A stretch of DNA of 64,000 nucleotides from JAVBTT01 sp031556035 (GCA_031556035.1 JAVBTT010000010.1:44613-108612); one strand, 5' to 3'. Counted from the stretch's first letter, positions 25,401-34,021 are shown. The notes: generated from the letters alone by a model not told the origin. Numbers and translations are program-made.

Positions 25401-27866
25401 CCCTCCGGCCTTCTGGCTGTGACCGCCCCGGTGTGGCTGGGCAAGGTCGAGGACATGGGCATAAACAGAACCACCTCCAGCACCGTGATGCCGGTCAAGG
25501 GTGAGCCAATGCCTGTCAAGACTACGCTGTACAACAACGAGGAAAAGCCGCTCGTTATCGACAGAATAGAGTACTCTATCGGCGGCGCGGTTATACATGA
25601 GAACGCGGCCCCGGCGATCACGCTCAACAAGGGCGACAGCGCGGCCTACGAGTTTGAATACACCCCGGACTCGCTGGGCGACAAGAACATAGACGTCAGG
25701 GTCTACGCGACCTACGGCAGCGAGCCGCGCGTTTACGCGGACGTGCTCAAGATAAAGGTCTACGACCCGGAGAGCCTGGTGACCATCGCCATTGACGCCG
25801 CGCACTACAACGCCTACGTCGCGGGCAATTACGCCGGCAGCTACTCGGCGTTCCTGAACGTCTGCGCGGCAAACAACATCCGCGTCAAGATACTGAGCGA
25901 GCTGACGGCGACCTCGCTTGAGGGCTGCTCGGCGCTCGTCATGACCCCACCCGCCACCCGCGCCGGCACCTACACCCCGAGGGACGGCTCCCCGGCCATC
26001 AGCTACACCGCGCAGGCTTACAGCGAGGCCGAGCTTGCTGTGCTGGCGGACTTCGCGGCCGACGGAGGAAGCTTCCTGATCGGCGGGGTGGCCGACTACG
26101 GCGACCAGAAGCCGGACTATCCGAAGACCTCTCCGCACCATTCCTCCACCCAGATGAACGCCGTCCTCGAGGCGATCGGCGCGACAACCCGCCAGGAGGA
26201 CGACGAGGTCGTCGACTTCGACAACAAGGTCAACGAGAGCTACCGGCTCGCCTTCGGCCATGACCTGCATAACGCGGCTTCCGCATACACCGAGGGCGTG
26301 CGCGACGCGCAGACCTACAGCTTCTACAGCGGATGCGCGGTCACGATTGACCCCGTCAGAGCCGAGTGGCTGGTAAAGGGCTTCCCGACCACCTTCTCGA
26401 TAGACGCGGACGGCGACACGAACGGAACCGCCCTGTCGGCCTCCACCCGTCCGTCCGACATGAACGATCCCCGTATTATCAAGAAGCCCGGCGAGGTGAT
26501 CGCGCTGGCGGCGGAGAAGCTGCCCGGCGGCGGCACAGCGTTTGTCGGCGGAACGGTGTTCTTCTCCGACTTTGAGATTCCGGACTTTGACGCGGGCAAC
26601 AACGTGGTCAACAGCAACATGATGCTGGTCTGGAACATGCTCAAGACGCTGCAAAAGGATACGGGCGTCACCCCGATAGGCGAGGCGCGGAAGCTGGAGC
26701 TGGGCAAGCGCGTCACAATTGAGGGCATGGCGATGACCCACTCGACCGGCTCAAATCCCGAGCTCGCGTTCTTCGACTGCCTGTACGTGCAGGACGAGAC
26801 CGGCGGCATCAACGTGTTCGGCATCACAAACGACATGGTTATCAAGGCCGGGCAGACGGTGCGGGTGACGGGCGTCATCCACGAGTACCTGGGCGACCTG
26901 GAGCTGATGATCGAGAGCCCGGCGGACATGGTGGTTGTGGATGAGGAACAGGGAAACTACCGTCAAAAAGAAAAAAGGATGAACCCTTCCGATGTTACTA
27001 ATCCTGCCAACAACGGCTGGTACGCATTTATAATAGGACTTGTAACAAAGGTTGAAAAAGATGACGCGGGTAAAATAAAGGCTTTTTGGCTACGTGATGA
27101 ATCCTCAGGCAATTCTGCCGAGGCCAGGATATTTATCGACGGTTATATCGGCTACAGCTCAAACTCCAGCAAGATAATAGAGAATTTCGTAACCGTTGGG
27201 AATTTCATTTCAGTGGCGGGATTTGTCTCGACCGATCCGGACGGGCAGAGGTTGCGGGTGGCAGATAAGACTAGGATTTTCGGTGTGATATCGGCGAGGA
27301 AGACAACTGTTTCTCCCCAGTATATTGTGGAGTCACTGGCAGCCAATATCATTGTCAATATCGACGGGTATAATCTTGACGGGCTGTCCCCGTTCATTGT
27401 TCGCTTGGAGAGCGAAGACGGCGTAGCGGTAAGCGATGATTATTTTGTACCGCGAGGGAAAAACGTCATTTATATACCTAAGGCTCCTGCGGCTGGGACA
27501 TATCAAATCAGTGTTTATTGGAATCCCAAGGATTTGGCTGTTGGTGATTCTACAACTTATGCATTGGCATATGGTACCCCCCTCACCGTCCTCCCCTACA
27601 ACCCCGACCTGCTCTGGACCGCCTCCAAGCTGGATATAGACGGCAAGCTGGCGGTGAAGTTCAACGCACCCGCTGCCAAATCCCCCGGCAAGTTCGCGAT
27701 AACGGTGGACGGTAAGGCGGCGAGCGGCGAGTTCATCGACGATACCACGCTGCTGCTGAACAAAAACGTTGCCGACGTGGATCTTGAAACCTGCGTCATC
27801 GTCGTCAAGGGCGTCAAGTTCCCACTGCACTTCCCGAGCTACTCGTTTACGTTTACGGTAAGGTAA
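22446..27866 (+). CDS. Giant secreted PHP-domain (CehA/McbA-like) metallohydrolase with OB-fold and shared C-terminal module
   Basis: This 1806-residue protein has a signal peptide (to about residue 32). Two homologous beta-sandwich repeats (about 33-200 and 300-470) alternate with chitobiase-C/Fn3-associated-like modules (for example SILYTLGSGEPDTLY). A PHP phosphoesterase domain begins near residue 635 with metal-ligand motifs HSH at 643-645 and ITDHSN (Asp676, His677). A Rossmann/GATase1-like region (about 1115-1400) follows, then an OB-fold domain (1415-1510), a compositionally distinct part (about 1497-1713) and the tail VKFPLHFPSYSFTFTVR. Secreted PHP proteins of this type are thought to hydrolyse phosphoesters. 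The substrate is unknown, but the OB-fold hints at nucleic acid or an oligosaccharide. GAGGAAG precedes the ATG. Confidence 0.85.
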   Translation: MRKVFPMRALALLMCLVMALNLILVAAPSSLAADNVALAKFSFVQGGTATTATLPQTAVDGVFQASAFSHYLKTDVSYTASSKSIYTNGWENADQTEKYWQITTSSKGYSGLNVTFNAWGSGTAPKNFTLKYSADGAAFSEAKAYELADSSRTISVDLPAEAANADILILRFVATGTVSINGGTVASGGNSRMAEIAITGTGGGVEPLPKLDPPTATPAPGEYDALPDGITLSASAGASILYTLGSGEPDTLYAGPIAAALPVTVRAIARQDGHLDSDEAVFTYTKKYIPDPGEDSWVVEDDTGTALSVLYSNNNGLYADITGDFAAVSEAGFIRDGAPVTLTFGSGGANLSGLAGMSGKAYWLIKTSSRGMDRLVFSGTLRSSNTGPRDFKAQYSADGSTWHDVPDGDVTAGATVHSPFSVTLPRGASNRDTLYIRLLMSSEISANGGTVGSGGTHQINQIRLEGSYIILDNQVAPVAPSVSGGEVPLRTTVEFTSPTEGASVMLSTDGGSTYSQASSFAAETLPVTLHLKAVKAGMLDSRVKAVTYVQEKVKIVKPLSSSFDVAPGAKVTLTCETANASIFYKLGDSEYAVYEGPITLTELPATITAYATAPGCVPGDEVSYTYRKGMTVDEYNIYFGQLHSHTILSDGIGTPEQAYDYAKNQARQIDFLAITDHSNMFDSASASAYDINGPKGTAVSAAWNRGHEAADAATDGSFVGIYGYEMTWSGSTGGFGHINTYNTKGFESRNDSYFTANTADKATNGLYRYYERLTTAPGALSQLNHPGTTFGDFLDFNFYEERFDDFVNLIEVGNGEGDISSGGYFRSYDSYTRALDRGWHVAPSNNQDNHQGKWGDANTGRTVVLAQGLTRDDIYAAVAARRVYATEDDNLGIRFSLDGHPMGYRYPAGEAPDGSVNVYVKLVDPDNVIEGSDISIIVNYGQKAITRKVADGNGATLTRDENGTTFIWNVTLPASYAYYYVQLSEPSGLLAVTAPVWLGKVEDMGINRTTSSTVMPVKGEPMPVKTTLYNNEEKPLVIDRIEYSIGGAVIHENAAPAITLNKGDSAAYEFEYTPDSLGDKNIDVRVYATYGSEPRVYADVLKIKVYDPESLVTIAIDAAHYNAYVAGNYAGSYSAFLNVCAANNIRVKILSELTATSLEGCSALVMTPPATRAGTYTPRDGSPAISYTAQAYSEAELAVLADFAADGGSFLIGGVADYGDQKPDYPKTSPHHSSTQMNAVLEAIGATTRQEDDEVVDFDNKVNESYRLAFGHDLHNAASAYTEGVRDAQTYSFYSGCAVTIDPVRAEWLVKGFPTTFSIDADGDTNGTALSASTRPSDMNDPRIIKKPGEVIALAAEKLPGGGTAFVGGTVFFSDFEIPDFDAGNNVVNSNMMLVWNMLKTLQKDTGVTPIGEARKLELGKRVTIEGMAMTHSTGSNPELAFFDCLYVQDETGGINVFGITNDMVIKAGQTVRVTGVIHEYLGDLELMIESPADMVVVDEEQGNYRQKEKRMNPSDVTNPANNGWYAFIIGLVTKVEKDDAGKIKAFWLRDESSGNSAEARIFIDGYIGYSSNSSKIIENFVTVGNFISVAGFVSTDPDGQRLRVADKTRIFGVISARKTTVSPQYIVESLAANIIVNIDGYNLDGLSPFIVRLESEDGVAVSDDYFVPRGKNVIYIPKAPAAGTYQISVYWNPKDLAVGDSTTYALAYGTPLTVLPYNPDLLWTASKLDIDGKLAVKFNAPAAKSPGKFAITVDGKAASGEFIDDTTLLLNKNVADVDLETCVIVVKGVKFPLHFPSYSFTFTVR

Positions 27867-27876
27867 GCGAACACAT

Positions 27877-27918
27877 AAAAGAGTTCTCCCGGCCGGAACG
27901 GCCGGGAGAACTCTTTTT
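27877..27918. terminator. Bidirectional terminator between PHP gene and nagB
   Basis: AAAGAGTTCTCCCGGCC pairs with GGCCGGGAGAACTCTTTTT around a short GAAC loop. A- and T-runs on the two sides serve both convergent genes. Confidence 0.93.
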
Positions 27919-27927
27919 GAAAGTTAT

Positions 27928-28644
27928 TTATTGAGCCGCAACCTTGTCGGCCAGCACAAGCACGTCCGGATGGAGTTGGAGAAGGGAAGCGGGGCACATC
28001 GGGTCTATTTTGCCGGAGAACATTTTGCGTAGAACCGGAGTCTTGCGCGCGCCGCTGACAAGCACGACGATGGATTTAGCGCTCATTATCGAGCCCATGC
28101 CCATTGTGAGAGCACTCTTCGGGACATCGTCTGGCGAAGCGAAAAAGCGGGAATTCGCGTTAATCGTTGAGTCCGTAAGTGAGGTCTTATGAGTGTCCAG
28201 GCAGAGCTCCGAATCGGGCTCGTTGAAGCCTATATGCCCGTTATCCCCCACCCCCAGGAGCTGGATATCTATTCCCGCCGCCCTGAGCGCCTTTTCATAC
28301 TCGGCGCACGCGGCAATCGGGTCCTTGGCCTCGCCGTCAGGCAGATGGATGTTTTCAGGCTTTATATTAATCCTGTTGAAAAGGTTTGTATGCATGAAGT
28401 GGTAGTAGCTCTGCGGATCGGCGCGGGGAATAGGGTAATACTCGTCCAGATTGTAGCTTGAAACACGCGAAAAATCCAGCTCTCCGGACTCAAACAGCGA
28501 AACCAGCCCGTTATACAGACCGAGGGGTGTGCTGCCGGTGGCGAGCCCAAGCACGGTATCCGGGCGTTTGGAAATCTGCTGCGCAAAAACAAGTGTTGCG
28601 GCCCTGCTCATCTCTTCGTAGTTTTCAAAGATATATTTTCTCAT
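27928..28644 (-). CDS. nagB: Glucosamine-6-phosphate deaminase
   Basis: The 238-residue length matches short Firmicute NagB. Substrate-loop TGSTPLGLY (37-45) is present, as are the catalytic Asp67 in SYNLDEYY, Asp134 and His137 in GVGDNGHIGFNEP, and the C-terminal CPASLLQLHP. It converts glucosamine 6-phosphate to fructose 6-phosphate and ammonia, feeding amino sugars into glycolysis. AAAGGG precedes the ATG. It lies 53 nt downstream of a P-loop gene on the same strand and is probably co-transcribed. No nagA is present in the window. The GH112 phosphorylase at 41017, if specific for lacto-N-biose, would supply N-acetylglucosamine. Confidence 0.97.
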   Translation of the reverse strand: MRKYIFENYEEMSRAATLVFAQQISKRPDTVLGLATGSTPLGLYNGLVSLFESGELDFSRVSSYNLDEYYPIPRADPQSYYHFMHTNLFNRINIKPENIHLPDGEAKDPIAACAEYEKALRAAGIDIQLLGVGDNGHIGFNEPDSELCLDTHKTSLTDSTINANSRFFASPDDVPKSALTMGMGSIMSAKSIVVLVSGARKTPVLRKMFSGKIDPMCPASLLQLHPDVLVLADKVAAQ

Positions 28645-28697
28645 AGAATGCCCTTTCTGATAGGTTTTACGGAGGAGGAAACACTACAGAACAAACG

Positions 28698-29108
28698 TTA
28701 AAAAAAGCGCTTTACCCCATCGGTGGCGGTTTCGACCTTTTCGGAGGCGGTTATCGTAAAGTTAACGCCGTTTTCATTGCCGAAGGTCTCGCACCAATTC
28801 AGGAATTTCTCGCATTCGGCCATGTCGGAGTTTCCGGTGATCTTAAAGAGACTGTCTATGAACACATGGTTGATATCGTAGTTGCCTGCGTACAGACCCG
28901 TGATGAAGCCCCTCAGCACCTGATAGCTTCTGATGTCGTAAGGAACGGTATCTATAAGGCGGGCGCCGTGGTGGATGTCGAAGGTCAGCTTCTGCCCATG
29001 CTCGATGCATACCGTCACGCCGTGGTTGCGTTCCACGGCCTCGTTGACCAAGTCGATCATTTGCTTGGTCTTGCCGGAGCCCTTCAGGCCCATAATAAGC
29101 TTAACCAA
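28698..29108 (-). CDS. Small P-loop ATP-binding protein of unknown role
   Basis: The protein has 136 residues with a Walker A motif GLKGSGKT (7-14) at the extreme N-terminus and a Walker-B-like hydrophobic strand ending in Asp (HVFIDSLF, about 80-87). It is the size of a minimal RecA/thymidine-kinase-like nucleotide-binding core and carries no membrane segment. Similar short ATP-binding proteins occur in Clostridia without assigned function. The start is TTG 29108 with AAAGGGG upstream and a good promoter at 29142-29170. It precedes nagB. Confidence 0.82.
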   Translation of the reverse strand: MVKLIMGLKGSGKTKQMIDLVNEAVERNHGVTVCIEHGQKLTFDIHHGARLIDTVPYDIRSYQVLRGFITGLYAGNYDINHVFIDSLFKITGNSDMAECEKFLNWCETFGNENGVNFTITASEKVETATDGVKRFF

Positions 29109-29141
29109 ATTATATCAAGCCCCTTTCCGTTTGATGGGCCT

Positions 29142-29170
29142 ATTATATCATCGCGCTTTTCAAAAATCAA
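29142..29170 (-). promoter_or_regulatory. Promoter of the P-loop gene and nagB
   Basis: Minus-strand TTGATT (29165-29170) and TATAAT (29142-29147) have a 17-nt spacer, ending about 34 nt before the TTG start. Confidence 0.65.
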
Positions 29171-29242
29171 TGAACAAAGAATGAAGATTGCCAAAGGTAC
29201 CCGCAGGCTACCCCGACATTAATAACATAGAGTAATCAGTTC

Positions 29243-30406
29243 TCAAGTTTCCCGCAGCCTGCCCTGCTCGTCGAAATAAATGCCGTCAGACAGCTTCTCA
29301 AGCCTGTCGAGCCGCTGGCGCGCATTATCCGGCTCGGAGACGATCGATGTGTAAGGGCTGTCTATCGTGCACGGGACTACCTCCAGCCATAAATCCTCCT
29401 CGGTTATGTTCAGCACCGCCACGCAGGTCTCCGGGTGCGAGGACGTAAAGATGAAGTTTCCGAGGCTGTAGGCGATCGGCTTGCCCTGATAAATCTCATA
29501 GCCCTGAAGCACATGCGGGTGGGAGCCTATTACGGCGTCCGCGCCCGCGTCGACATATCCCCTGGCGAGCTTGACCTGGTAGTCCTCCGGCTCGGTCGCG
29601 CCCTCCTTGCCCCAGTGGACAAAGACCACGACATAGTCGTATTTTGCTTTCGCCGCCTCTATCGCGGCGTTCAGATTGGCCGGGTCGTAGGTGGTCAGCA
29701 TTCCGGGCTTTTTATCGGTCGCGTTCCAGTTTGTAACCGGTATCACCCGGGAGGCGGCCAGCAGCGCTATTGTATGCCCCTGAGCCTCAGCCACCCAGGG
29801 CGCGCTCGCCTCGGACAGGTCATGTCCGGCGCCGGCGTAGCCTATGCCAGCCTCCTCAAGATGCTCCATTGTGTCCAGAAACGCGTCCATCCCGTAGTCC
29901 AGGGAGTGATTATTGGCCAGGCTGACGGCGTCTATGCCCATCGTGTCGGCAATCAGCGGCAGGTGCCCCGGCTTGCCACGGAAGGTGAACTCCTTGTCCT
30001 CCATCGGCTTGCCGCGCTCGCTGACAGACATCTCGAAGTTGACAAACGCCAGGTCGGCCTCTGCCAGGAGCCCGGCCAGCTCCGGCTGTATAACAGCGTC
30101 ATGACCGCCCTCGTCCAGCGCCTTCGCCACCCTGCCGTAAAGCAGCACGTCTCCCGTAAACGCAAGCCTGATATGTAGCGGCTCGGACTCGGGCTCGTTC
30201 ATGGCCGGAACAGCGGGATTGTCCTCGGCCGACGGAGAAACCGGCATATACGGAGATACCCCGGCCGAGGGTTCGGCCGAGGCATTCGCCTGCCCCAGTT
30301 CAGGCGGCGGGTTTATTGAAACCGGCGGGGGAGTGCGCGCGCAGGAGACCAGCAGCAGGGCGACCGCTGCGTCGAGTATCAGGCGGCGCGTACGCTCAAA
30401 GCTCAT
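29243..30406 (-). CDS. CapA/PgsA-like poly-gamma-glutamate-synthesis family lipoprotein
   Basis: This 387-residue protein has a lipobox (LLVSC, about residue 19-23), a Pro/Ser-rich tether and a CapA (metallophosphatase-fold) domain. Its motifs are FTGDVLLYG, FVNFEMSV, SLANNHSLDYG, FVHWGKEG and VIGSHPHVLQG, in that order. CapA-family proteins take part in capsule or poly-gamma-glutamate export and may be calcineurin-fold hydrolases. ATG 30406 has GAGAGG upstream and overlaps the preceding deacetylase gene's stop by ATGA, so the two are translationally coupled. No other capB or capC gene is near, so its substrate is open. Confidence 0.9.
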   Translation of the reverse strand: MSFERTRRLILDAAVALLLVSCARTPPPVSINPPPELGQANASAEPSAGVSPYMPVSPSAEDNPAVPAMNEPESEPLHIRLAFTGDVLLYGRVAKALDEGGHDAVIQPELAGLLAEADLAFVNFEMSVSERGKPMEDKEFTFRGKPGHLPLIADTMGIDAVSLANNHSLDYGMDAFLDTMEHLEEAGIGYAGAGHDLSEASAPWVAEAQGHTIALLAASRVIPVTNWNATDKKPGMLTTYDPANLNAAIEAAKAKYDYVVVFVHWGKEGATEPEDYQVKLARGYVDAGADAVIGSHPHVLQGYEIYQGKPIAYSLGNFIFTSSHPETCVAVLNITEEDLWLEVVPCTIDSPYTSIVSEPDNARQRLDRLEKLSDGIYFDEQGRLRET

Positions 30407-31587
30407 CCTTCGTTCCTCTCCTCGGGGCAGTAAACCACGGACGGATCCATCAAAGGCTCCAGCCATTTCGCGCTGTTTCTGAGAGAGTAACCGTCAATGT
30501 TCTGCCTGTCCATAAAGATATAGCTGCCATAGGCCTTCAGATACGGGGGCATACCCACCCCGCAGAGGATTTTAAATCCGCTCTGCAAAAGGTGCTGAAA
30601 CTCCGGTTCAGAATGCTTTGTATACTCGCCGTAAGGGAACACATAGACCTGCGTGTCCCCGACTATCGAGGCCACCTCATTTTCCCAGTGCTCGGTGTCG
30701 GTCTTGACGCGGTCAATCCCGACCTTCTGAGAGTGTATGTGCCCGTAGCTGTGCGACGCAAAAGTCCAGCCTGACAACTTGAGGGCCTCGACCAGCGGCT
30801 TCACGGCCTCAATCTCGGCGTCCCTGTCAGGGCTGTCACGCTGAACGCGGTAGCCGAGTATACCGTCGTATCCGGTAATGGCGAGCAGACCCTTGGCTCC
30901 GAACGGGGAAAAGTCGGGATACTCCTCGCAGAACTTTTCAAGCAGCGGCACCACGCCGTTGTCGTATGTTATTAGCTCCGAGCCGTCAGATTGAACGGTG
31001 CTCATCGCGAAATTGCCATTGTCGTCCAGAATTATCCTGTCACATATGCCCTTGCCGTGGTTGGCCGAATAGTAGTTGATATCGTCAAAGGACATAATGA
31101 GCGGTTTTTTGCCCTTGGGTACCATCAGCCTGGCCTTTTTGACGTTGCCGTTCTCGTCCTCGGTGATGTAGCCGTTGATATCCATCAGCACATAGCCGTT
31201 TTTATACAGCTCCTCAAGCGAGCGCCAGAATTCGGTGGGGGTGACGCAGACCTCATCCATGTACTTGCCGTATGGGTTGGAATAGGCCACCTCTGGAAAG
31301 GCGATCAAAAAGTGGTAGAAGACGTGGTGGATGTTTCCGGTGTATTCCTCCAAATCCTCCGGGTTGATCGTGGGCCTGGGGGTCGGGGTGAGAGAGGGCG
31401 TCGGGGTCGGAGTTGTGGTGGGGTCGGGCGATGGAAGGGCTGCGGGAGAGGACGAGGGAGCGTCCGACGGCAGGTCGCCTCCGGACGAGCCCGGCGCGTT
31501 CGAGGGAGATGACGAGGGGAGATAGCTGCATCCCGCAAGCGCGAACAGCGCGAGCAATAGGGCAAGGGACTTGATTATTCTGCTCAT
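30403..31587 (-). CDS. Polysaccharide-deacetylase-like (NodB) lipoprotein
   Basis: This 394-residue protein has lipobox FALAGC (about residue 16-20), a long Ser/Pro/Thr tether (PTPTPSLTPTP) and a NodB-type region: IMSFDDINYY near residue 164, SHSYGHIHSQKVG containing the His pair expected of the metal site, and a VYVFPYGEY strand. The first motif is SFDD rather than the usual TFDDG, so metal use and activity should be treated with caution. It would act on cell-wall or exopolysaccharide outside the membrane. It is coupled to the CapA-like lipoprotein gene through an ATGA overlap, so both probably serve the same envelope polymer. Confidence 0.87.
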   Translation of the reverse strand: MSRIIKSLALLLALFALAGCSYLPSSSPSNAPGSSGGDLPSDAPSSSPAALPSPDPTTTPTPTPSLTPTPRPTINPEDLEEYTGNIHHVFYHFLIAFPEVAYSNPYGKYMDEVCVTPTEFWRSLEELYKNGYVLMDINGYITEDENGNVKKARLMVPKGKKPLIMSFDDINYYSANHGKGICDRIILDDNGNFAMSTVQSDGSELITYDNGVVPLLEKFCEEYPDFSPFGAKGLLAITGYDGILGYRVQRDSPDRDAEIEAVKPLVEALKLSGWTFASHSYGHIHSQKVGIDRVKTDTEHWENEVASIVGDTQVYVFPYGEYTKHSEPEFQHLLQSGFKILCGVGMPPYLKAYGSYIFMDRQNIDGYSLRNSAKWLEPLMDPSVVYCPEERNEG

Positions 31588-31738
31588 TTTTTCGACTTCC
31601 TTTTGGTCATGGTAATCTGCGCTCAGACCTCTTTCAGTTTACCATAAAAGCTGTCGAAAAAAAACGAATATAGTTACAAAATAGTGAAAATTTAATAACT
31701 ATGTCGGGTTGTCCATATAGCAGCCCAAATATTGGCTG

Positions 31739-34021
31739 CTAGGCGGTTATTTTTACACTGTCGCCCTCGATGGACGCCGTGAGGGTCTTTATCGTCCTGT
31801 CGTAGCCGCTGATCAGGATCGAGGCTATCGCGTCCTCAATCTCCTTCTGTATGAGCCTGCGGAGATTGCGGGCTCCGTACTTGAGGGAGAAGGATTTTTT
31901 CACCAAATAGCTTATAAGGTCGTCGCCGTAAACAAAAGAGTAGCCGCGCTCCGACAGGCTGACCTTGAGCTCATCCAGCATGATGACGGCAATTTTTGAG
32001 AAGTCGTCCTCGGACAAGGAGTTAAAGGCCACCACCTCGTCCACGCGGTTGATAAACTCCGGCTTCATGATGTCCTGAAGCGACTTCAGGGCCTTTTCCT
32101 TGCCCTGCTCGCCCAGTGATTTCGTGAAGCCCAGAGGCGCGTTGTTTTTTCCGCTGCCTGCGTTTGAGGTCATGATGATTATGGTGTTCTCAAAATTGAC
32201 CTTTCGCCCGTGGGCGTCGGTTATATGCCCGTCGTCCAGTATCTGAAGCAGCACATTCAGAACGTCGGGGTGCGCCTTCTCTATCTCATCAAACAGCACT
32301 ACACTGTAAGGCTTGCGCCGTATCTTCTCAGTGAGCTGGCCGGCCTCGTCATAGCCAACATAGCCGGGAGGGGAGCCGATGATGCGCGAGACCGAGTGCT
32401 TCTCCATAAATTCGCTCATGTCCAGCCTAATGAGCGATTCGGGGGTGTTGAACAGATCCTGCGCCAGGCGCTTGACGAGCTCGGTCTTGCCCACGCCGGT
32501 GGGGCCGGTGAATATGAACGACACCGGCTTGTGCTTGGCGGAGATTCCAACCCGGTTTCGGCGGATCGCCGCCGAAACCGCCTCGACCGCCTCGTCCTGT
32601 CCTATGATATGGCTTTTAAGCCTATCCTGAAGCTTGCTCAGGCGCTCAAACTCCTCTTCCCTTATGCGGGAGGCGGGAATTTTTGTCCAGAGCTCAATGA
32701 CGCTGGCCAGATTTTCCATCTTGAGCTCGGGCGCGCCGTTCTTCATAATCTCAGCCAGGCGCGAGGAGAGCATCATCTCCCGGCTGCGCAGAATCGCGAG
32801 GCGCTCGTAGGTCGAGGGAGAGGTGTCGTCCATCAGCCCCTCGCGCTCGGATCGGATGGCGTCAAGGTCGCGCCTTATTGTCTCGGCCTCATGAATCGCC
32901 GGATTTTTCAGGTTCAAGTCCGAGCAGGCCTCGTCGATCAGGTCTATCGCCTTGTCCGGCAAAAACCTGTCGGTGATATAGCGCTCGGAGAGCAGCACCG
33001 CCTGACGCGCCATCTCGGGGGTTATGGACACCCCGTGAAACTGCTCGTAGTAGCGGGCGATGCCCTTGATTATATCTATCGACTCCTCAATTGAGGGCTC
33101 ATTGATGATGACGGGCTGGAAGCGGCGCTCCAGCGCGGCGTCCTTTTCGATGTGCTTGCGGTACTCGGCGAAGGTGGTCGCGCCGACGACCTGGATCTCG
33201 CCGCGGGACAGCGCGGGCTTGAGGATATTGGCGGCGTTCATCGAGCCCTCGGCGTCGCCCGCGCCGACGAGGTTGTGCACCTCGTCAATGACGAGGATGA
33301 TATTGCCGAGCTTGCGTATCTCCTCTATGAGACCCTTCATCCGGCTCTCGAACTGGCCTCGAAACTGGGTTCCCGCGACAAGGGCGGTAAGGTCGAGCAG
33401 GTAGACCTCCTTGGAGGCCAGCTTGACCGGCACCGCGCCGTCCGCGATGCGCTGGGCGAGGCCCTCCGCAATGGCGGTCTTGCCCACCCCGGGTTCTCCT
33501 ATAAGGCAGGGGTTGTTCTTTTGGCGGCGGTTGAGTATTTGCACGACGCGCTGTATCTCCTCGTCCCGCCCGACAATGCGGTCGAGCTTGCCCTCCTTTG
33601 CGCGAGAGCTCAGGGAAATGCAGTAGCTCTCCAAAAACTTGCGTTTGGGGGCGGAGGGCTCACGCCTGTCCTCCCGCTGCTGGCGCTGCCCCTCAGAGGG
33701 CTGCGAGGGCGGCTGATCGGACAGGCCGCTGCCGAAGAGCCTGTTCAGGAACGGGAAGGTGGCCGTCTTGCCCTCCTCGTCGTCGCTGTCATCGCCAGTC
33801 TCCTGCAGCTGCCCCATAGTCTCCATCATGTCCTGGGTCAGGGTGTCCAGATCATCATCCGAAATGCCCATGCGCTTCATAAGATCGCCTATGGGCTGGA
33901 TTCCCAGTTCCTTGGCGCACTTGAGGCATATTCCCTCGTTCGTTGAAACCCCGTTTTCGACCTTGGTTATGAAAACGATGGCTATATTCTTCTTGCAGCG
34001 GCTGCAGAGGTTAGATTGCAT
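31739..34021 (-). CDS. clpE: Clp ATPase with N-terminal zinc finger (ClpE-like)
   Basis: The protein has 760 residues from ATG 34021 (GGAG 8 nt upstream; the GTG six bases earlier is too close). An N-terminal zinc finger (CSRCKK and CLKCAK pairs) takes the place of the Clp N domain, as in ClpE. Two AAA+ modules follow: GEPGVGKTAIAEGL with DEVHNLVGAG, then a UVR-like coiled coil, and GPTGVGKTELVK with FDEIEKAHPDVL. The NAPLGFTK segment matches the LGF-type loop by which ClpC/ClpE dock ClpP, so it should unfold substrates for proteolysis. It is the last gene of the long minus-strand run and lies 49 nt after pgsA. Confidence 0.93.
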   Translation of the reverse strand: MQSNLCSRCKKNIAIVFITKVENGVSTNEGICLKCAKELGIQPIGDLMKRMGISDDDLDTLTQDMMETMGQLQETGDDSDDEEGKTATFPFLNRLFGSGLSDQPPSQPSEGQRQQREDRREPSAPKRKFLESYCISLSSRAKEGKLDRIVGRDEEIQRVVQILNRRQKNNPCLIGEPGVGKTAIAEGLAQRIADGAVPVKLASKEVYLLDLTALVAGTQFRGQFESRMKGLIEEIRKLGNIILVIDEVHNLVGAGDAEGSMNAANILKPALSRGEIQVVGATTFAEYRKHIEKDAALERRFQPVIINEPSIEESIDIIKGIARYYEQFHGVSITPEMARQAVLLSERYITDRFLPDKAIDLIDEACSDLNLKNPAIHEAETIRRDLDAIRSEREGLMDDTSPSTYERLAILRSREMMLSSRLAEIMKNGAPELKMENLASVIELWTKIPASRIREEEFERLSKLQDRLKSHIIGQDEAVEAVSAAIRRNRVGISAKHKPVSFIFTGPTGVGKTELVKRLAQDLFNTPESLIRLDMSEFMEKHSVSRIIGSPPGYVGYDEAGQLTEKIRRKPYSVVLFDEIEKAHPDVLNVLLQILDDGHITDAHGRKVNFENTIIIMTSNAGSGKNNAPLGFTKSLGEQGKEKALKSLQDIMKPEFINRVDEVVAFNSLSEDDFSKIAVIMLDELKVSLSERGYSFVYGDDLISYLVKKSFSLKYGARNLRRLIQKEIEDAIASILISGYDRTIKTLTASIEGDSVKITA

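Noticed and set aside
25188..26741. Open frame of 517 codons antisense to the PHP protein gene
   Set aside because: It mirrors the GC3-rich codon pattern of the real gene, has no ribosome site, and its Arg/Val/His-rich translation matches no protein family.
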